Shown here: piece by piece, positions 7,823 to 16,365 of the stretch | How the letters are laid out: the number at the start of each line of letters is the position of its first letter | Position numbering within the stretch: position 1 is the stretch's first letter | DNA from: Bacteroidales bacterium | GTDB lineage: Bacteria; Bacteroidota; Bacteroidia; Bacteroidales; JAADGE01 | NCBI GenBank assembly: GCA_021108035.1 | Contig: JAIORQ010000083.1 | Location: forward strand, 1 to 49,386 | DNA: 49,386 bases | Reading direction: 5' to 3' | Made by a program: the position numbers and the translations under genes | The notes under the pieces: model-generated | The model's database searches: none | Seen by the model: only the letters and a program-made list of their open reading frames with translations | What the model was told of the DNA's origin: nothing

Positions 7823-10588
7823 TTAAAATCTGATTTTTAATGCTAATGACCAAGTTCGGCCGAAGCCGAAAAACACAGGTGAATTTGATTCGTTTCCGTA
7901 TTTCACAACACCATCATACAATGTATTATCACTTGCATCGGCAATATACTCAGTATTAAGCACATTATTAATTTTTCCGTAAAGTGATGTTTTTAATTTT
8001 CCAATTTTAAAATCGTATTTAATATTCACATCAAACAAATGATAGTCGGGGAGTTCCCAGGCATCAATACCGCTGAGTTCCGGTTTGGTCCTGCCTTCAA
8101 TATCAAATTGACCGAAAAGTCTGTTATAATAGTTATAATCTGCACCTATTTTTAATTTCGGTAAGACTTCATAATTGATACCGATTGCTCCTGTTGTTTG
8201 TGCGGCATCACTCACATGTATATCTTTTGAATATATATATAAAGAGTCAACAAATTCTTGATTTTCGTCAAACAATGCAGCATCTACATCACTTTCCCAT
8301 CGCCAATCTCCCGTTGAGAACATAAGCCTTATATCAAGTTTTTTGGTTGGGAATATTCTTAATTCAGCCTCTATACCTTGATGTACAGCATTTAAACCTG
8401 TAATATTTGCAGTTTCTTGTCCAACAGATCTTGTTATGGTTTTATCCATCCAAGACGTTCTGTATAGTGTTAAATCTCCGCTTATTAAAGAGGTTCTGTA
8501 TCCGTATCCTAACTCTGTTGATAATACTTTCTGAGGTTTAGCATCTGAATTTATATTATTTGAATAATTCAAAAATACGGCATTTGCAAAAGGAGCTCTT
8601 GTAAAATATCCGCCGTTCAGAAATACATTATGTTCCTTATTTATATTATAATTAACACCACCTTTAACACTGTAGCCCAAAAAATTGACTTTATCAGAAA
8701 CTTGATATATATGATCAATATCAAAAGAGTTTTTGTTTGCCAGATATAAATCACGTTCTTGTGTCTCACTTAATTCTTCAACTCCTAAGTTATTAATTTC
8801 ATCAGCAACTAATTGATCCCATAATTGAATATAAGAAGAGTCTGCATCTGAATATTTAATGCTTTTAATATCTTCAATTTCTTGTTTAGTATAATCATCG
8901 TAATATTTAAAATAATCTGTCCTTTTGTATGTAGTATTTGATACAGCAGCTGAAATAAATGCTGAAAAGTTATTAACACTGTATTCTGCTTGCAGGAATA
9001 TGCCTGCCCACATTACATCCGTTAAATTATAATACGATATTTTATCACCCTTATATAAAGTTGTACCTGGATCACGGTTTACATTTAGATTATCTAAAAA
9101 ATATTCGCCTCCCAAGAGATCATCAATTTCTGTATAGTGATATCCTCTGTAATATCTTCCGTCAAGTCCGGCAGTAATACTTAAATTTTCAATTTCTTTA
9201 TTTAATGTAGATAAAAAGCCGTACCAATCATGTGAGTTTGTTGACATTGATATTACAGCTTCAGAACCGGTTAAAGAATTGCTGTTAATATCGGCAACCG
9301 CATCGTAATCTAAATAACCTTCCGGTGTTAATTTAGTGCTGTCTTTCGGTGTACCGTTAGGATAATTAAATTGTAAATAATCAGCATTATTCCCGGAAGC
9401 TCGTCTTCCGCCTCCTTTTGCCAATGATGCATAAATTGCTGTTGACAGAAAAGTTTTACTGTTAAAATTTACAGTATGATTTAACGATATTTGAGGTTTG
9501 TGATATTTATTATAAGCATGATCTCCGCCATAAATTTTACCGTTTCTGTATCCGTAATTTGTATTAAATTTAAATCCTTCAGGATGGTTTAAATATTTTT
9601 CAACTAAATGTGAAGAATTTCTTTGGTTGTGCCATTGGGGTGCTCCGAATGCAGTTAACGAGATTTGTTGTTTTGCTGAAAGACGTTTTGAAACATTCAT
9701 AAAGTATGACCATCCTTCAAAATCGGTCCCCAAAATATAACCGTCTCCTACAGTTCTGCTTCCGCTTACTGTAACTGCCCATCCGTTATCAGTTAAACCG
9801 GTTGATAAAGTCAGTCCTGTTTTATTATATCCGTTATTCCCTATAGCATAATATACTGAACCGCCTTGTTTAACATCAGTTGTATTTGTTATTATGTTTA
9901 ATGTACCGCCTATAGATGAGATAGCAAGTTTTGAAGCACCGAGACCTCTTTGAATTTGCATTACTCTGGTAACATCAGAAAGTCCTGCCCAATTTGACCA
10001 ATATACTTTCCCGTTTTCCATATCGTTAACAGGAACACCGTTTATTAAAACACCTATATTATTAGAATCAAAACCTCTTAAATTAAACCTTCCGTCTCCG
10101 TATCCTCCGCCTCTCTTAGTGGCGTAAACACTCGGTGTTGATTTCAATATTTCAGGAAACTCTTGTGTCCCAAGCTTTTCGATAATCATTTCCGGATCAA
10201 TATTTGAAATAGCAACCGGTGTTTTTCTGTCTTTTGCAAAGGAAGCAACAATAAATATTTCTGTTATACCTATAGCATCAGGTTCGAGTTCAAGCTTTCC
10301 GAGATCTTTTGTCTCACCTGCTTTTAGATCTAAATCAGATAAATAATCTAAAAATCCTACATAAGTAATCCTTAAATCAGATTTTCCTTGTTCAACTTTT
10401 AAGCTGAATGATCCGTTTAACAATGTAACAGTTCCGGTAGTTGTACCTTCAATCATAACAGTTGCACCGGGGAGCGGTTCTCCTGTTGATTTATCATAAA
10501 CCGTTCCGGTAACAGACTGACTGTATGATTTAAGACTAATTCCGAAAAGAATTAACATTATTAATAATGTAATTTTTTTTTCTCTCAT
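7823..10588 (-). CDS. TonB-dependent receptor with CarboxypepD-reg domain
   Basis: Outer-membrane active transporter of 921 residues. A Sec signal peptide (to SYS-Q near 24) is followed by a carboxypeptidase-regulatory-like beta domain (VTGTVYDKSTGEPLPGATV... about 25-110). A TonB-box-like EIFIVAS comes next, then the plug with GRFNLRGFDS, VLINGVPVNDMENG and IGGTLNIIT (about 115-235), and a long beta-barrel ending in the aromatic GRTWSLALKIRF. It is closely related to the divergently transcribed receptor at 10766; the plug motifs match nearly residue for residue. It carries a dedicated lipoprotein partner downstream. No SusD homologue or sugar hydrolase is near, so a glycan substrate is not indicated; the ligand is unknown. 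Confidence 0.93.
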   Translation of the reverse strand: MREKKITLLIMLILFGISLKSYSQSVTGTVYDKSTGEPLPGATVMIEGTTTGTVTLLNGSFSLKVEQGKSDLRITYVGFLDYLSDLDLKAGETKDLGKLELEPDAIGITEIFIVASFAKDRKTPVAISNIDPEMIIEKLGTQEFPEILKSTPSVYATKRGGGYGDGRFNLRGFDSNNIGVLINGVPVNDMENGKVYWSNWAGLSDVTRVMQIQRGLGASKLAISSIGGTLNIITNTTDVKQGGSVYYAIGNNGYNKTGLTLSTGLTDNGWAVTVSGSRTVGDGYILGTDFEGWSYFMNVSKRLSAKQQISLTAFGAPQWHNQRNSSHLVEKYLNHPEGFKFNTNYGYRNGKIYGGDHAYNKYHKPQISLNHTVNFNSKTFLSTAIYASLAKGGGRRASGNNADYLQFNYPNGTPKDSTKLTPEGYLDYDAVADINSNSLTGSEAVISMSTNSHDWYGFLSTLNKEIENLSITAGLDGRYYRGYHYTEIDDLLGGEYFLDNLNVNRDPGTTLYKGDKISYYNLTDVMWAGIFLQAEYSVNNFSAFISAAVSNTTYKRTDYFKYYDDYTKQEIEDIKSIKYSDADSSYIQLWDQLVADEINNLGVEELSETQERDLYLANKNSFDIDHIYQVSDKVNFLGYSVKGGVNYNINKEHNVFLNGGYFTRAPFANAVFLNYSNNINSDAKPQKVLSTELGYGYRTSLISGDLTLYRTSWMDKTITRSVGQETANITGLNAVHQGIEAELRIFPTKKLDIRLMFSTGDWRWESDVDAALFDENQEFVDSLYIYSKDIHVSDAAQTTGAIGINYEVLPKLKIGADYNYYNRLFGQFDIEGRTKPELSGIDAWELPDYHLFDVNIKYDFKIGKLKTSLYGKINNVLNTEYIADASDNTLYDGVVKYGNESNSPVFFGFGRTWSLALKIRF

Positions 10589-10626
10589 AAAAACAAATAT
10601 TAATTATTAAAAAATAAAAAGGACTT

Positions 10627-10634
10627 CAAATTTA
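10627..10634 (-). promoter_or_regulatory. -7 box TAAATTTG for the minus-strand TonB operon
   Basis: The minus strand reads TAAATTTG about 38 nt ahead of the receptor start. The 177-nt divergent spacer must also carry the promoter of the plus-strand receptor, for which only a degraded TATATTGC is seen near 10730. No inverted-repeat operator is obvious. Confidence 0.45.
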
Positions 10635-10765
10635 CAAATTTTAATTATGTAATCCTATATTGTTAAAAATTTAATAATAAGTTAATGCTGTTTTTTTTCT
10701 TTTCTGTATAATAAATATCTATATTGCATAGCTAAATTAATTATCACACTAAAAATTATTTAATT

Positions 10766-13477
10766 ATGAGAAATTTAAACAAAATTTTTTTATTATTAAT
10801 TTTTGTTGCGTTTACGGCATTTGCCTTTGGGCAAACAAGTATTACCGGAACAGTAACAAATAAAGATGACGGTTCGACACTTCCGGGAGTAACAGTTGTG
10901 GTAAAGGGAACAACTGTCGGAACTGTAACAGACATGAATGGTAAATACTCTATTGAAGCTCCGGCAGGTGCTCAATTTTTAGTATTTTCTTATATTGGTT
11001 TTGAAACTCAAGAAATTCAAATTGTAAGCGGAACAATCAATGTTTCAATGGTTGTTCATAGTTCTGAACTGTCTGAAATTGTAATTATAGGTGTAGCTGA
11101 TATTGCAAAGGACAGACGAACACCTGTTTCGGTATCTACTATGATGGCTTCTGATATTGAAAATGTAATCGGAACAAAAGAATTACCGGAAGTACTGAAC
11201 TTCACTCCTTCTGTTTATGCAACTAAATCAGGTGGTGCTTTTGGTGATTCAAGAATCAATATTCGCGGTTTTGATCAGAGAAATACGGCTGTTATGATTA
11301 ATGGTATGCCTGTTAATGATATGGAGAACGGTTGGGTATATTGGTCAAACTGGGCAGGTTTGTCTGATGTTACTACAGCTATGCAAGTCCAAAGAGGATT
11401 AGGATCTTCTAAACTTGCAATATCTTCTGTCGGAGGAACTATCAATATAATAACCAAAGCAACAGAAAATGAGCAAGGTGGATCAGTTACTGCTTTATAC
11501 GGACATGATAATTATTTAAAAACCGTTGCTTCTTATTCTACAGGAAAATTTGAAAACGGTTTTGCTGCTTCTCTTTTATTTGGAAGAACAGCCGGTAACG
11601 GATATGTTCAAGGTACATCATTTGAAGGATATAATTACTATTTAGCCTTAGGTTATGATAAAGGCGGTCATAATTTACAACTTACAGTAACCGGTGCTCC
11701 TCAAATTCACAACCAAAGAACAACCAGTTTTTATAACATGGCAACTCTTGAAAACTATGAAGAATATGGTCACACGTATAACTACAATCACGGAGAATTA
11801 GACGGAGAAGAGTTTAACTGGAGAAAAAACTTTTACCACAAACCGATTGCTTCTTTAAATTGGGATTGGAAATTCAATAAAAAAAGTAAGCTTGCAACTG
11901 TTTTATATGCATCTGTCGGTAGAGGCGGAGGAACCGGTGATATTGGTGTTGGTGATGGTTATGGTTTTGCAAGCAGCAGCAGATACAGAAATCCTACAAC
12001 CGGAGAGGTTGATTGGGATAGAATTGTAAGCTTAAACAGCGGAGAAGCTGTCACATTTTACGATGATAATACCTATCAAATCACTCCTACGGACGGGAAA
12101 AACATTATTTCCAATTGGGGAGACGGTCTTGTAAGAAGAGCTTCTATGAACTCTCATAACTGGTTTGGTATGATATCTAACTTCAACCATAAATTAACTG
12201 ATAATCTGACTTTTGATGTCGGTATTGATTTAAGATCTTACAAAGGGATTCATTACAGAAGATTGGATAACTTATTAGGTGCAGACGGTTATATAGATAA
12301 TGATGATATCAATAATCCTGATCGAATTTTGACAAATACTTATTCTTCTGATTTGGGTTCATTATGGAATGTATTCAAGAGTGTTGAAGATGAAGAAAAA
12401 ATAGACTATTATAATGACGGATTAGTAAATTGGATGGGTGCTTTTACTCAATTAGAATACAGTAACGGTACAATATCTGCATTTATACAAGGTGCAGTAT
12501 CAAGACAAGGGTATAAAAGAATTGATTATTTTAACTACGAACCGGCAGAACAAGAATCTGATTGGGAAAATATTTTAGGCGGAAATATTAAAGGTGGTGC
12601 TAATTATAATATTAATGAGTTCCACAATATATTTGTGAATGCCGGTTATTATTCAAAGCAACCATTATTTGACGGTGTATGGATCAACTATGTAAATGAT
12701 TTAAATGAAGATTACAGAAATGAAAAAATATTAGGTTTTGAAGCAGGATATGGTTTAAGAACAAAATATTTAAGAGCGAACTTAAATCTTTACAGAACAT
12801 CTTGGAAAGACAGATTTATTACTATTGAGAAATCTTTTGATGTCAATAACACACCTGGTGACGATAGTGATGATGTAGAAGGCATAGGTAATTTATCAGG
12901 TGTTGAACAAGTTCATATCGGAGTAGAATTTGATGCTGAATATAGATTATCTACCATGCTTAGAGTTAATGCCATGCTTTCAGTCGGGAATTGGGAATAT
13001 GCAGGTGATGTTACAGGATCATTTTTTGATGATAACCAAGTTTTACTTGGAGAAGGGACTCTTTATTTAGATGGTGTTAAAGTTGGAGATGCTGCTCAAA
13101 TGACAGGTGCTTTAGGTGTAATTGTTACTCCTGTAAAAGGTTTATCAATAAATGTAAACGGAAGACATGCTAATATTCTTTATGCTAATATTAGTGCTGA
13201 AGATTTTGATGATCCTGATCATAAAGGTTCTTTAGAATTACCTTCGTTCACATTAATGGATGCAGGAATAAGATATAAATTTACTTTCGGTAAAGACCTT
13301 GCTTTAAGTCTTATGTTTAATATGAATAATGTATTAGATACTGAATATATTTCTGAATCAATAACAAATTATCATGAAGAAGACGATGTAGATAATTATG
13401 CAGAAATTAATCAAGAGAACAAAGCTTTCTTTGGTTGGGGCAGAACTTGGAATGTCGGTCTTAAATTTGATTTCTAA
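10766..13477 (+). CDS. TonB-dependent receptor with CarboxypepD-reg domain (paralogue)
   Basis: A 903-residue outer-membrane transporter built like the receptor at 7823: signal peptide ending AFG-Q, CarboxypepD-reg domain (SITGTVTNKDDGSTLPGV..., about 24-105), TonB-box-like EIVIIGV, plug with SRINIRGFDQ, VMINGMPVNDMENG and VGGTINIIT, and a barrel ending GRTWNVGLKFDF. The two receptors are divergent paralogues sharing motifs across plug and barrel, including the unusual VKV/IHVSDAAQ-type GDAAQMTGALG segment in the barrel. This one has no lipoprotein gene after it; a strong terminator follows at once. The ligand is unknown. Arrangement suggests an inverted duplication followed by divergence or a matched pair with related ligands. 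Confidence 0.93.
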   Translation: MRNLNKIFLLLIFVAFTAFAFGQTSITGTVTNKDDGSTLPGVTVVVKGTTVGTVTDMNGKYSIEAPAGAQFLVFSYIGFETQEIQIVSGTINVSMVVHSSELSEIVIIGVADIAKDRRTPVSVSTMMASDIENVIGTKELPEVLNFTPSVYATKSGGAFGDSRINIRGFDQRNTAVMINGMPVNDMENGWVYWSNWAGLSDVTTAMQVQRGLGSSKLAISSVGGTINIITKATENEQGGSVTALYGHDNYLKTVASYSTGKFENGFAASLLFGRTAGNGYVQGTSFEGYNYYLALGYDKGGHNLQLTVTGAPQIHNQRTTSFYNMATLENYEEYGHTYNYNHGELDGEEFNWRKNFYHKPIASLNWDWKFNKKSKLATVLYASVGRGGGTGDIGVGDGYGFASSSRYRNPTTGEVDWDRIVSLNSGEAVTFYDDNTYQITPTDGKNIISNWGDGLVRRASMNSHNWFGMISNFNHKLTDNLTFDVGIDLRSYKGIHYRRLDNLLGADGYIDNDDINNPDRILTNTYSSDLGSLWNVFKSVEDEEKIDYYNDGLVNWMGAFTQLEYSNGTISAFIQGAVSRQGYKRIDYFNYEPAEQESDWENILGGNIKGGANYNINEFHNIFVNAGYYSKQPLFDGVWINYVNDLNEDYRNEKILGFEAGYGLRTKYLRANLNLYRTSWKDRFITIEKSFDVNNTPGDDSDDVEGIGNLSGVEQVHIGVEFDAEYRLSTMLRVNAMLSVGNWEYAGDVTGSFFDDNQVLLGEGTLYLDGVKVGDAAQMTGALGVIVTPVKGLSINVNGRHANILYANISAEDFDDPDHKGSLELPSFTLMDAGIRYKFTFGKDLALSLMFNMNNVLDTEYISESITNYHEEDDVDNYAEINQENKAFFGWGRTWNVGLKFDF

Positions 13478-13498
13478 GAATAAGACAATTAAGAATTT

Positions 13499-13525
13499 AA
13501 AAGCTGCCAATCGGCAGCTTTTTTT
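13499..13525 (+). terminator. Intrinsic terminator of the plus-strand TonB receptor
   Basis: AAAAGCTGCC-AATC-GGCAGCTTTTTTT: a 10-bp stem counting the A/T pairs, with a tetraloop and T7, 22 nt after the stop codon. Confidence 0.9.
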
Positions 13526-13528
13526 ATT

Positions 13529-14058
13529 TTAATTACTTTCAAAAAGCAAATCAAGATATGAATCTATTTTATGAATTAAATAAAAAGGAAGATTCAATAA
13601 ATAAAATGTTTTTCCGGAGATAGTTTTTTCTTGTTGAATATTCAATATTCCGTCATAAATTCTTACAGCAAAAGGATGTTCGACGGAATTAATAAAATTG
13701 AATAATGAGCGAAGTCGTCCGGTTTTGCCTGATTTTACTTCAACAGGAATTATTAATCCTTTGTAAAGATATACATAATCAATTTCAGCTTGTGAGTTTT
13801 TTTTGTCTTTTACCCAGACTTAATATGTTAATATCCTTCTTCTTAATACATGTATCAATTATTCCGGGCATTCCGCCTATTAGTGTATAAGTTTTAAATA
13901 AATTGGATAATTTATAATGTGCAAATTCAGGAATCGGTATAATGTTCAGAAGTTCAATGCTTTGCTTTTCACCTGAAGCGATTAGAAATTCTTGAAAATT
14001 TACAGGATGAAGATAATAATATTCTACTCGACCCACAGGAAAACTTATTTTTATGCAG
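13529..14058 (-). pseudogene. Remnant of AAA ATPase with DUF4143 domain
   Basis: On the minus strand two pieces of one protein family are seen in different frames. From about 14058 the reading begins SFPVGRVEYYYLHPVNFQEF and runs to the GGMPGIIDTCIKK motif typical of the middle of AAA/DUF4143 ATPases. After a frameshift and internal loss near 13800-13830 it resumes as WVKDKKNSQAEIDYVYLYKG, then IIPVEVKSGKTGRLRSL, the characteristic C-terminal nuclease-fold-like end of DUF4143, to a stop at 13529. The N-terminal P-loop half is missing. The gene is clearly dead: truncated 5', internally deleted and frameshifted. Intact members are stand-alone ATPases, often on mobile or variable loci, with roles that are mostly unknown. 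Confidence 0.8.
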
Positions 14059-14069
14059 ATATAATTAAT

Positions 14070-14122
14070 TTGTAACAAAACCAAACATAAATTTGCAATA
14101 TCTTGTAACAAAACCAAACATA
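14070..14122. repeat. Two direct 20-bp repeats, 33-bp period
   Basis: TTGTAACAAAACC-AAACATA occurs at 14070-14089 and exactly again at 14103-14122. The minus strand reads ATGTTTGGTTTTGTTACAA twice; because the period is 33 bp, both copies are in one frame and give the repeated peptide MFGFVT within an 18-codon reading frame ending just ahead of the DUF4143 remnant. Directly beyond lies a palindrome, TGACAA-T-TTGTCA (14135-14147). These look like operator or iteron-type sites attached to the decayed gene rather than coding sequence. Confidence 0.6.
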
Positions 14123-14310
14123 TTTTTTTTATTTTGACAATTTGTCATAATAGTATTTTGTATCTGTAAATTAGCTGTCTTTTTTTCACACATTTCTTAC
14201 CGGCACAAGACTTGTAAAAGCGTGATTAAATTATAATTTGATTTTATGATACAAATAGATTCTTTTACAGATATGAAATAGAAAAGTAAAGGAAAAGATA
14301 ATTAAATTTA

Positions 14311-14318
14311 TATTTTTG
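14311..14318 (+). promoter_or_regulatory. -7 box TATTTTTG for the groES-like gene
   Basis: TATTTTTG matches TAnnTTTG and is 36 nt before the ATG at 14355. The stretch 14148-14310 otherwise holds no recognisable gene; no CIRCE-type inverted repeat (TTAGCACTC) is present, so HrcA control is not indicated. Confidence 0.5.
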
Positions 14319-14354
14319 CAAATATTTCAAAAAACAATTTAAAATTGATATAAA

Positions 14355-14627
14355 ATGAGAGAGTTACAACCAATAAATGAAAATGTTTTGCTTGAGTTAG
14401 AAGAAAAAACAGGTGAGCAAAAAACAGCAAGCGGAATAATTATTCCTGATTCTGCAAAGGAAAAAGAAGCTACCGGAAAAGTTATTGCATTAGGGGATAT
14501 CGAAAAGCCCGGAATTTCTGTTGGAGATACAGTATTATATAAAGAGTATTCAGGAAATAAACTTGAATTCGACGGTAAAAAATATTTGATTATTCCTTAC
14601 GAAGATGTATTGGCAAAAGTTGTTTAA
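14355..14627 (+). CDS. groS: GroES-family co-chaperonin without adjacent groEL
   Basis: A 90-residue chaperonin-10 fold protein. LQPINENVLLELEE forms the first strands; the mobile loop that docks GroEL is GEQKTASGIIIPDSA (about 20-34) with the hydrophobic III tripeptide intact. GKVIALG, VGDTVLYKEYSG and DGKKYLIIPYEDVLAKV complete the barrel. Unlike the standard operon, no groEL follows: the next gene, nadB, is on the other strand. Many Bacteroidota carry a second, diverged GroES-like protein, and this is probably such a copy; the charged substitutions and short roof loop fit that. Its client or partner is unknown from context. Confidence 0.85.
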   Translation: MRELQPINENVLLELEEKTGEQKTASGIIIPDSAKEKEATGKVIALGDIEKPGISVGDTVLYKEYSGNKLEFDGKKYLIIPYEDVLAKVV

Positions 14628-14640
14628 AACAGAAGACTTA

Positions 14641-14673
14641 AGACTTTCCAAGTTTTAAAAACTTGGAAAGTCT
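14641..14673. terminator. 33-bp perfect palindrome between convergent genes
   Basis: AGACTTTCCAAGTTTT (14641-14656) and AAAACTTGGAAAGTCT (14658-14673) are perfectly complementary 16-bp arms around a single A. It lies between the stops of groS and nadB and could terminate both ways, but has no real T tract outside the stem. Its length and perfection are more like a dispersed REP-type palindrome re-used as a terminator. Confidence 0.6.
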
Positions 14674-14678
14674 GTAAT

Positions 14679-16253
14679 CTATAATATCTTTCCTTTTTCC
14701 GGATAATCTAAAGTATAATGCAAGCCTCTGCTTTCTTTTCTTTTCTTAGCCATTTTTATAATTAAATAGGCAATATTAATAGAATTTCTTAATTGGCAAA
14801 TTTCTTTAGATACTTTTGAATGGTCATACAATCTTCTTGTTTCATTATATAAAATGTCTAATCTGGACAATGCTCTGTTAAGCCTTAAATTAGAGCGAAC
14901 AATACCAACATAACATGTCATGATTTGCTGCAGTTCTCTGAATTCTTGTGTTATAAGAATCATCTCTTCCGGATGTGTTGTGCCTTCATCTTGCCATTCA
15001 GGAATTTCTTCTTGAATACTAATATCTTTAATAAGTTTTGAAGATGTTTCCGCAGCTTTATCTGCAAATACCAATGCCTCCAATAAAGAGTTTGATGCTA
15101 ATCTGTTTGCACCGTGTAGTCCTGTCGAAGAACATTCACCGGCAGCATACAGGTGTTTTATTGATGTTCTGCCTTCTGTGTCAACTTTAATCCCTCCTAC
15201 TAAATAATGTGCAGCAGGAGCAACGGGAATCATGTTTTTTGTAATATCAATATCAATTGTTAAGCATTTTTTATAAATATTCGGGAAATGTGATTTTAAT
15301 TCTTCCGAATCAAGTTGCGTACAATCCAAACATACATATTCATCCCCGCTGATCTTCATTTCTGTATCAATTGCTCTTGCTACAATATCTCTTGGTGCAA
15401 GTTCTTTACGCTCATCATATTTATACATAAATTCTTCACCTGATTTGTTTTTCAGTTTTGCCCCAAACCCTCTTAATGCTTCCGTTATTAAAAATGAAGG
15501 CCGTTCTTTCTTGTTATATAAAGCTGTAGGATGAAATTGTACAAATTCCATATCCGTAATTAATGCTTTAGCTCTGTATGCCATTGCAATTCCGTCTCCG
15601 GTTGCTACTTGCGGATTAGTTGTAATATCATATATACTCCCGAGTCCGCCTGTTGCCGCAAAAGTTATTTTAGATAAAATTCTTTCAATTTTTTGTGTGC
15701 CGGTGTTTAAAACATAAGCCCCATAGCATTCTATATCACTTTTATTTCTTATTACAGTATATCCGAGATGATGTTGAGTAATAATGTCAATTGCAAAAAA
15801 ATCTTCATAGACTTCAATATTTTTGTTTCTCAAAACTTCTTCCGTAAGTGCTCTTTGAATTTCAGCTCCTGTATTATCTTTATGATGAAATATCCTGTTT
15901 TCTGAATGACCGCCTTCTCTTCCGAGGTTATAAGTTCCGTCAGAATTTTTATCAAACATTGCACCCGCTTCAATCAATTCTTTTATCATCTCAGGCCCTT
16001 CGGTAATAACTTTTCTTACTACCTGTTCATTACATAATCCGTCTCCGGCAATTAAAGTATCCTGAACATGTTTTTCATATGAATCAGGTTTGTTATTTAC
16101 AGAAGCAATTCCGCCTTGTGCTTTATTTGTATTTGTGTCTGTTATTTTACTTTTTGTTATGACTATTACCTTTCCGTATTTTGAAACTTTTAATGCATAC
16201 ATAAGTCCGGCAAGGCCTGAACCGATAACTAAAAAGTCTGTTATTTTTTTCAT
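14679..16253 (-). CDS. nadB: L-aspartate oxidase
   Basis: Cytoplasmic FAD enzyme oxidising L-aspartate to iminoaspartate, first step of de novo NAD synthesis (partner NadA). The ATG at 16253 is chosen because the FAD-binding fold begins at once (IGSGLAGL, residues 10-17); an in-frame ATG 27 nt upstream would add nine atypical residues. Motifs: NKAQGGIASV, GREGGHSENRIFHHKDNTG, the catalytic-arginine block PRDIVARAID, HPTALY, AAHYLVGGIKVD and GECSSTGLHGANRLASNSLLE, the last binding FAD in the C-terminal lobe. At 524 residues it has normal length, including the helical C-terminal domain. nadA and nadC are not in the window. Confidence 0.94.
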   Translation of the reverse strand: MKKITDFLVIGSGLAGLMYALKVSKYGKVIVITKSKITDTNTNKAQGGIASVNNKPDSYEKHVQDTLIAGDGLCNEQVVRKVITEGPEMIKELIEAGAMFDKNSDGTYNLGREGGHSENRIFHHKDNTGAEIQRALTEEVLRNKNIEVYEDFFAIDIITQHHLGYTVIRNKSDIECYGAYVLNTGTQKIERILSKITFAATGGLGSIYDITTNPQVATGDGIAMAYRAKALITDMEFVQFHPTALYNKKERPSFLITEALRGFGAKLKNKSGEEFMYKYDERKELAPRDIVARAIDTEMKISGDEYVCLDCTQLDSEELKSHFPNIYKKCLTIDIDITKNMIPVAPAAHYLVGGIKVDTEGRTSIKHLYAAGECSSTGLHGANRLASNSLLEALVFADKAAETSSKLIKDISIQEEIPEWQDEGTTHPEEMILITQEFRELQQIMTCYVGIVRSNLRLNRALSRLDILYNETRRLYDHSKVSKEICQLRNSINIAYLIIKMAKKRKESRGLHYTLDYPEKGKIL

Positions 16254-16319
16254 GTCGATATATATTGTAGAAAGCTGCAAAATTACATAATTAATTTAAG
16301 ATAAAAATGACTTTTGTAA

Positions 16320-16350
16320 TTGGTTAGGAAAATAATTTTAAATAGTTTTG
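16320..16350 (+). promoter_or_regulatory. Promoter of rfbB
   Basis: TTG at 16320-16322, a 20-nt spacer and TAGTTTTG at 16343-16350 form a TAnnTTTG-type promoter. A TTG start at 16348 would fall inside the -7 box, so translation must begin later, at the ATG at 16366. Confidence 0.6.
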
Positions 16351-16365
16351 TCAAAAATTTATATT

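Noticed and set aside
14148-14310. CIRCE or heat-shock operator ahead of the groES-like gene
   Set aside because: The TTAGCACTC inverted repeat is absent.
16348-16365. TTG start for rfbB
   Set aside because: It overlaps the -7 promoter box; the ATG at 16366 begins the Rossmann fold directly.
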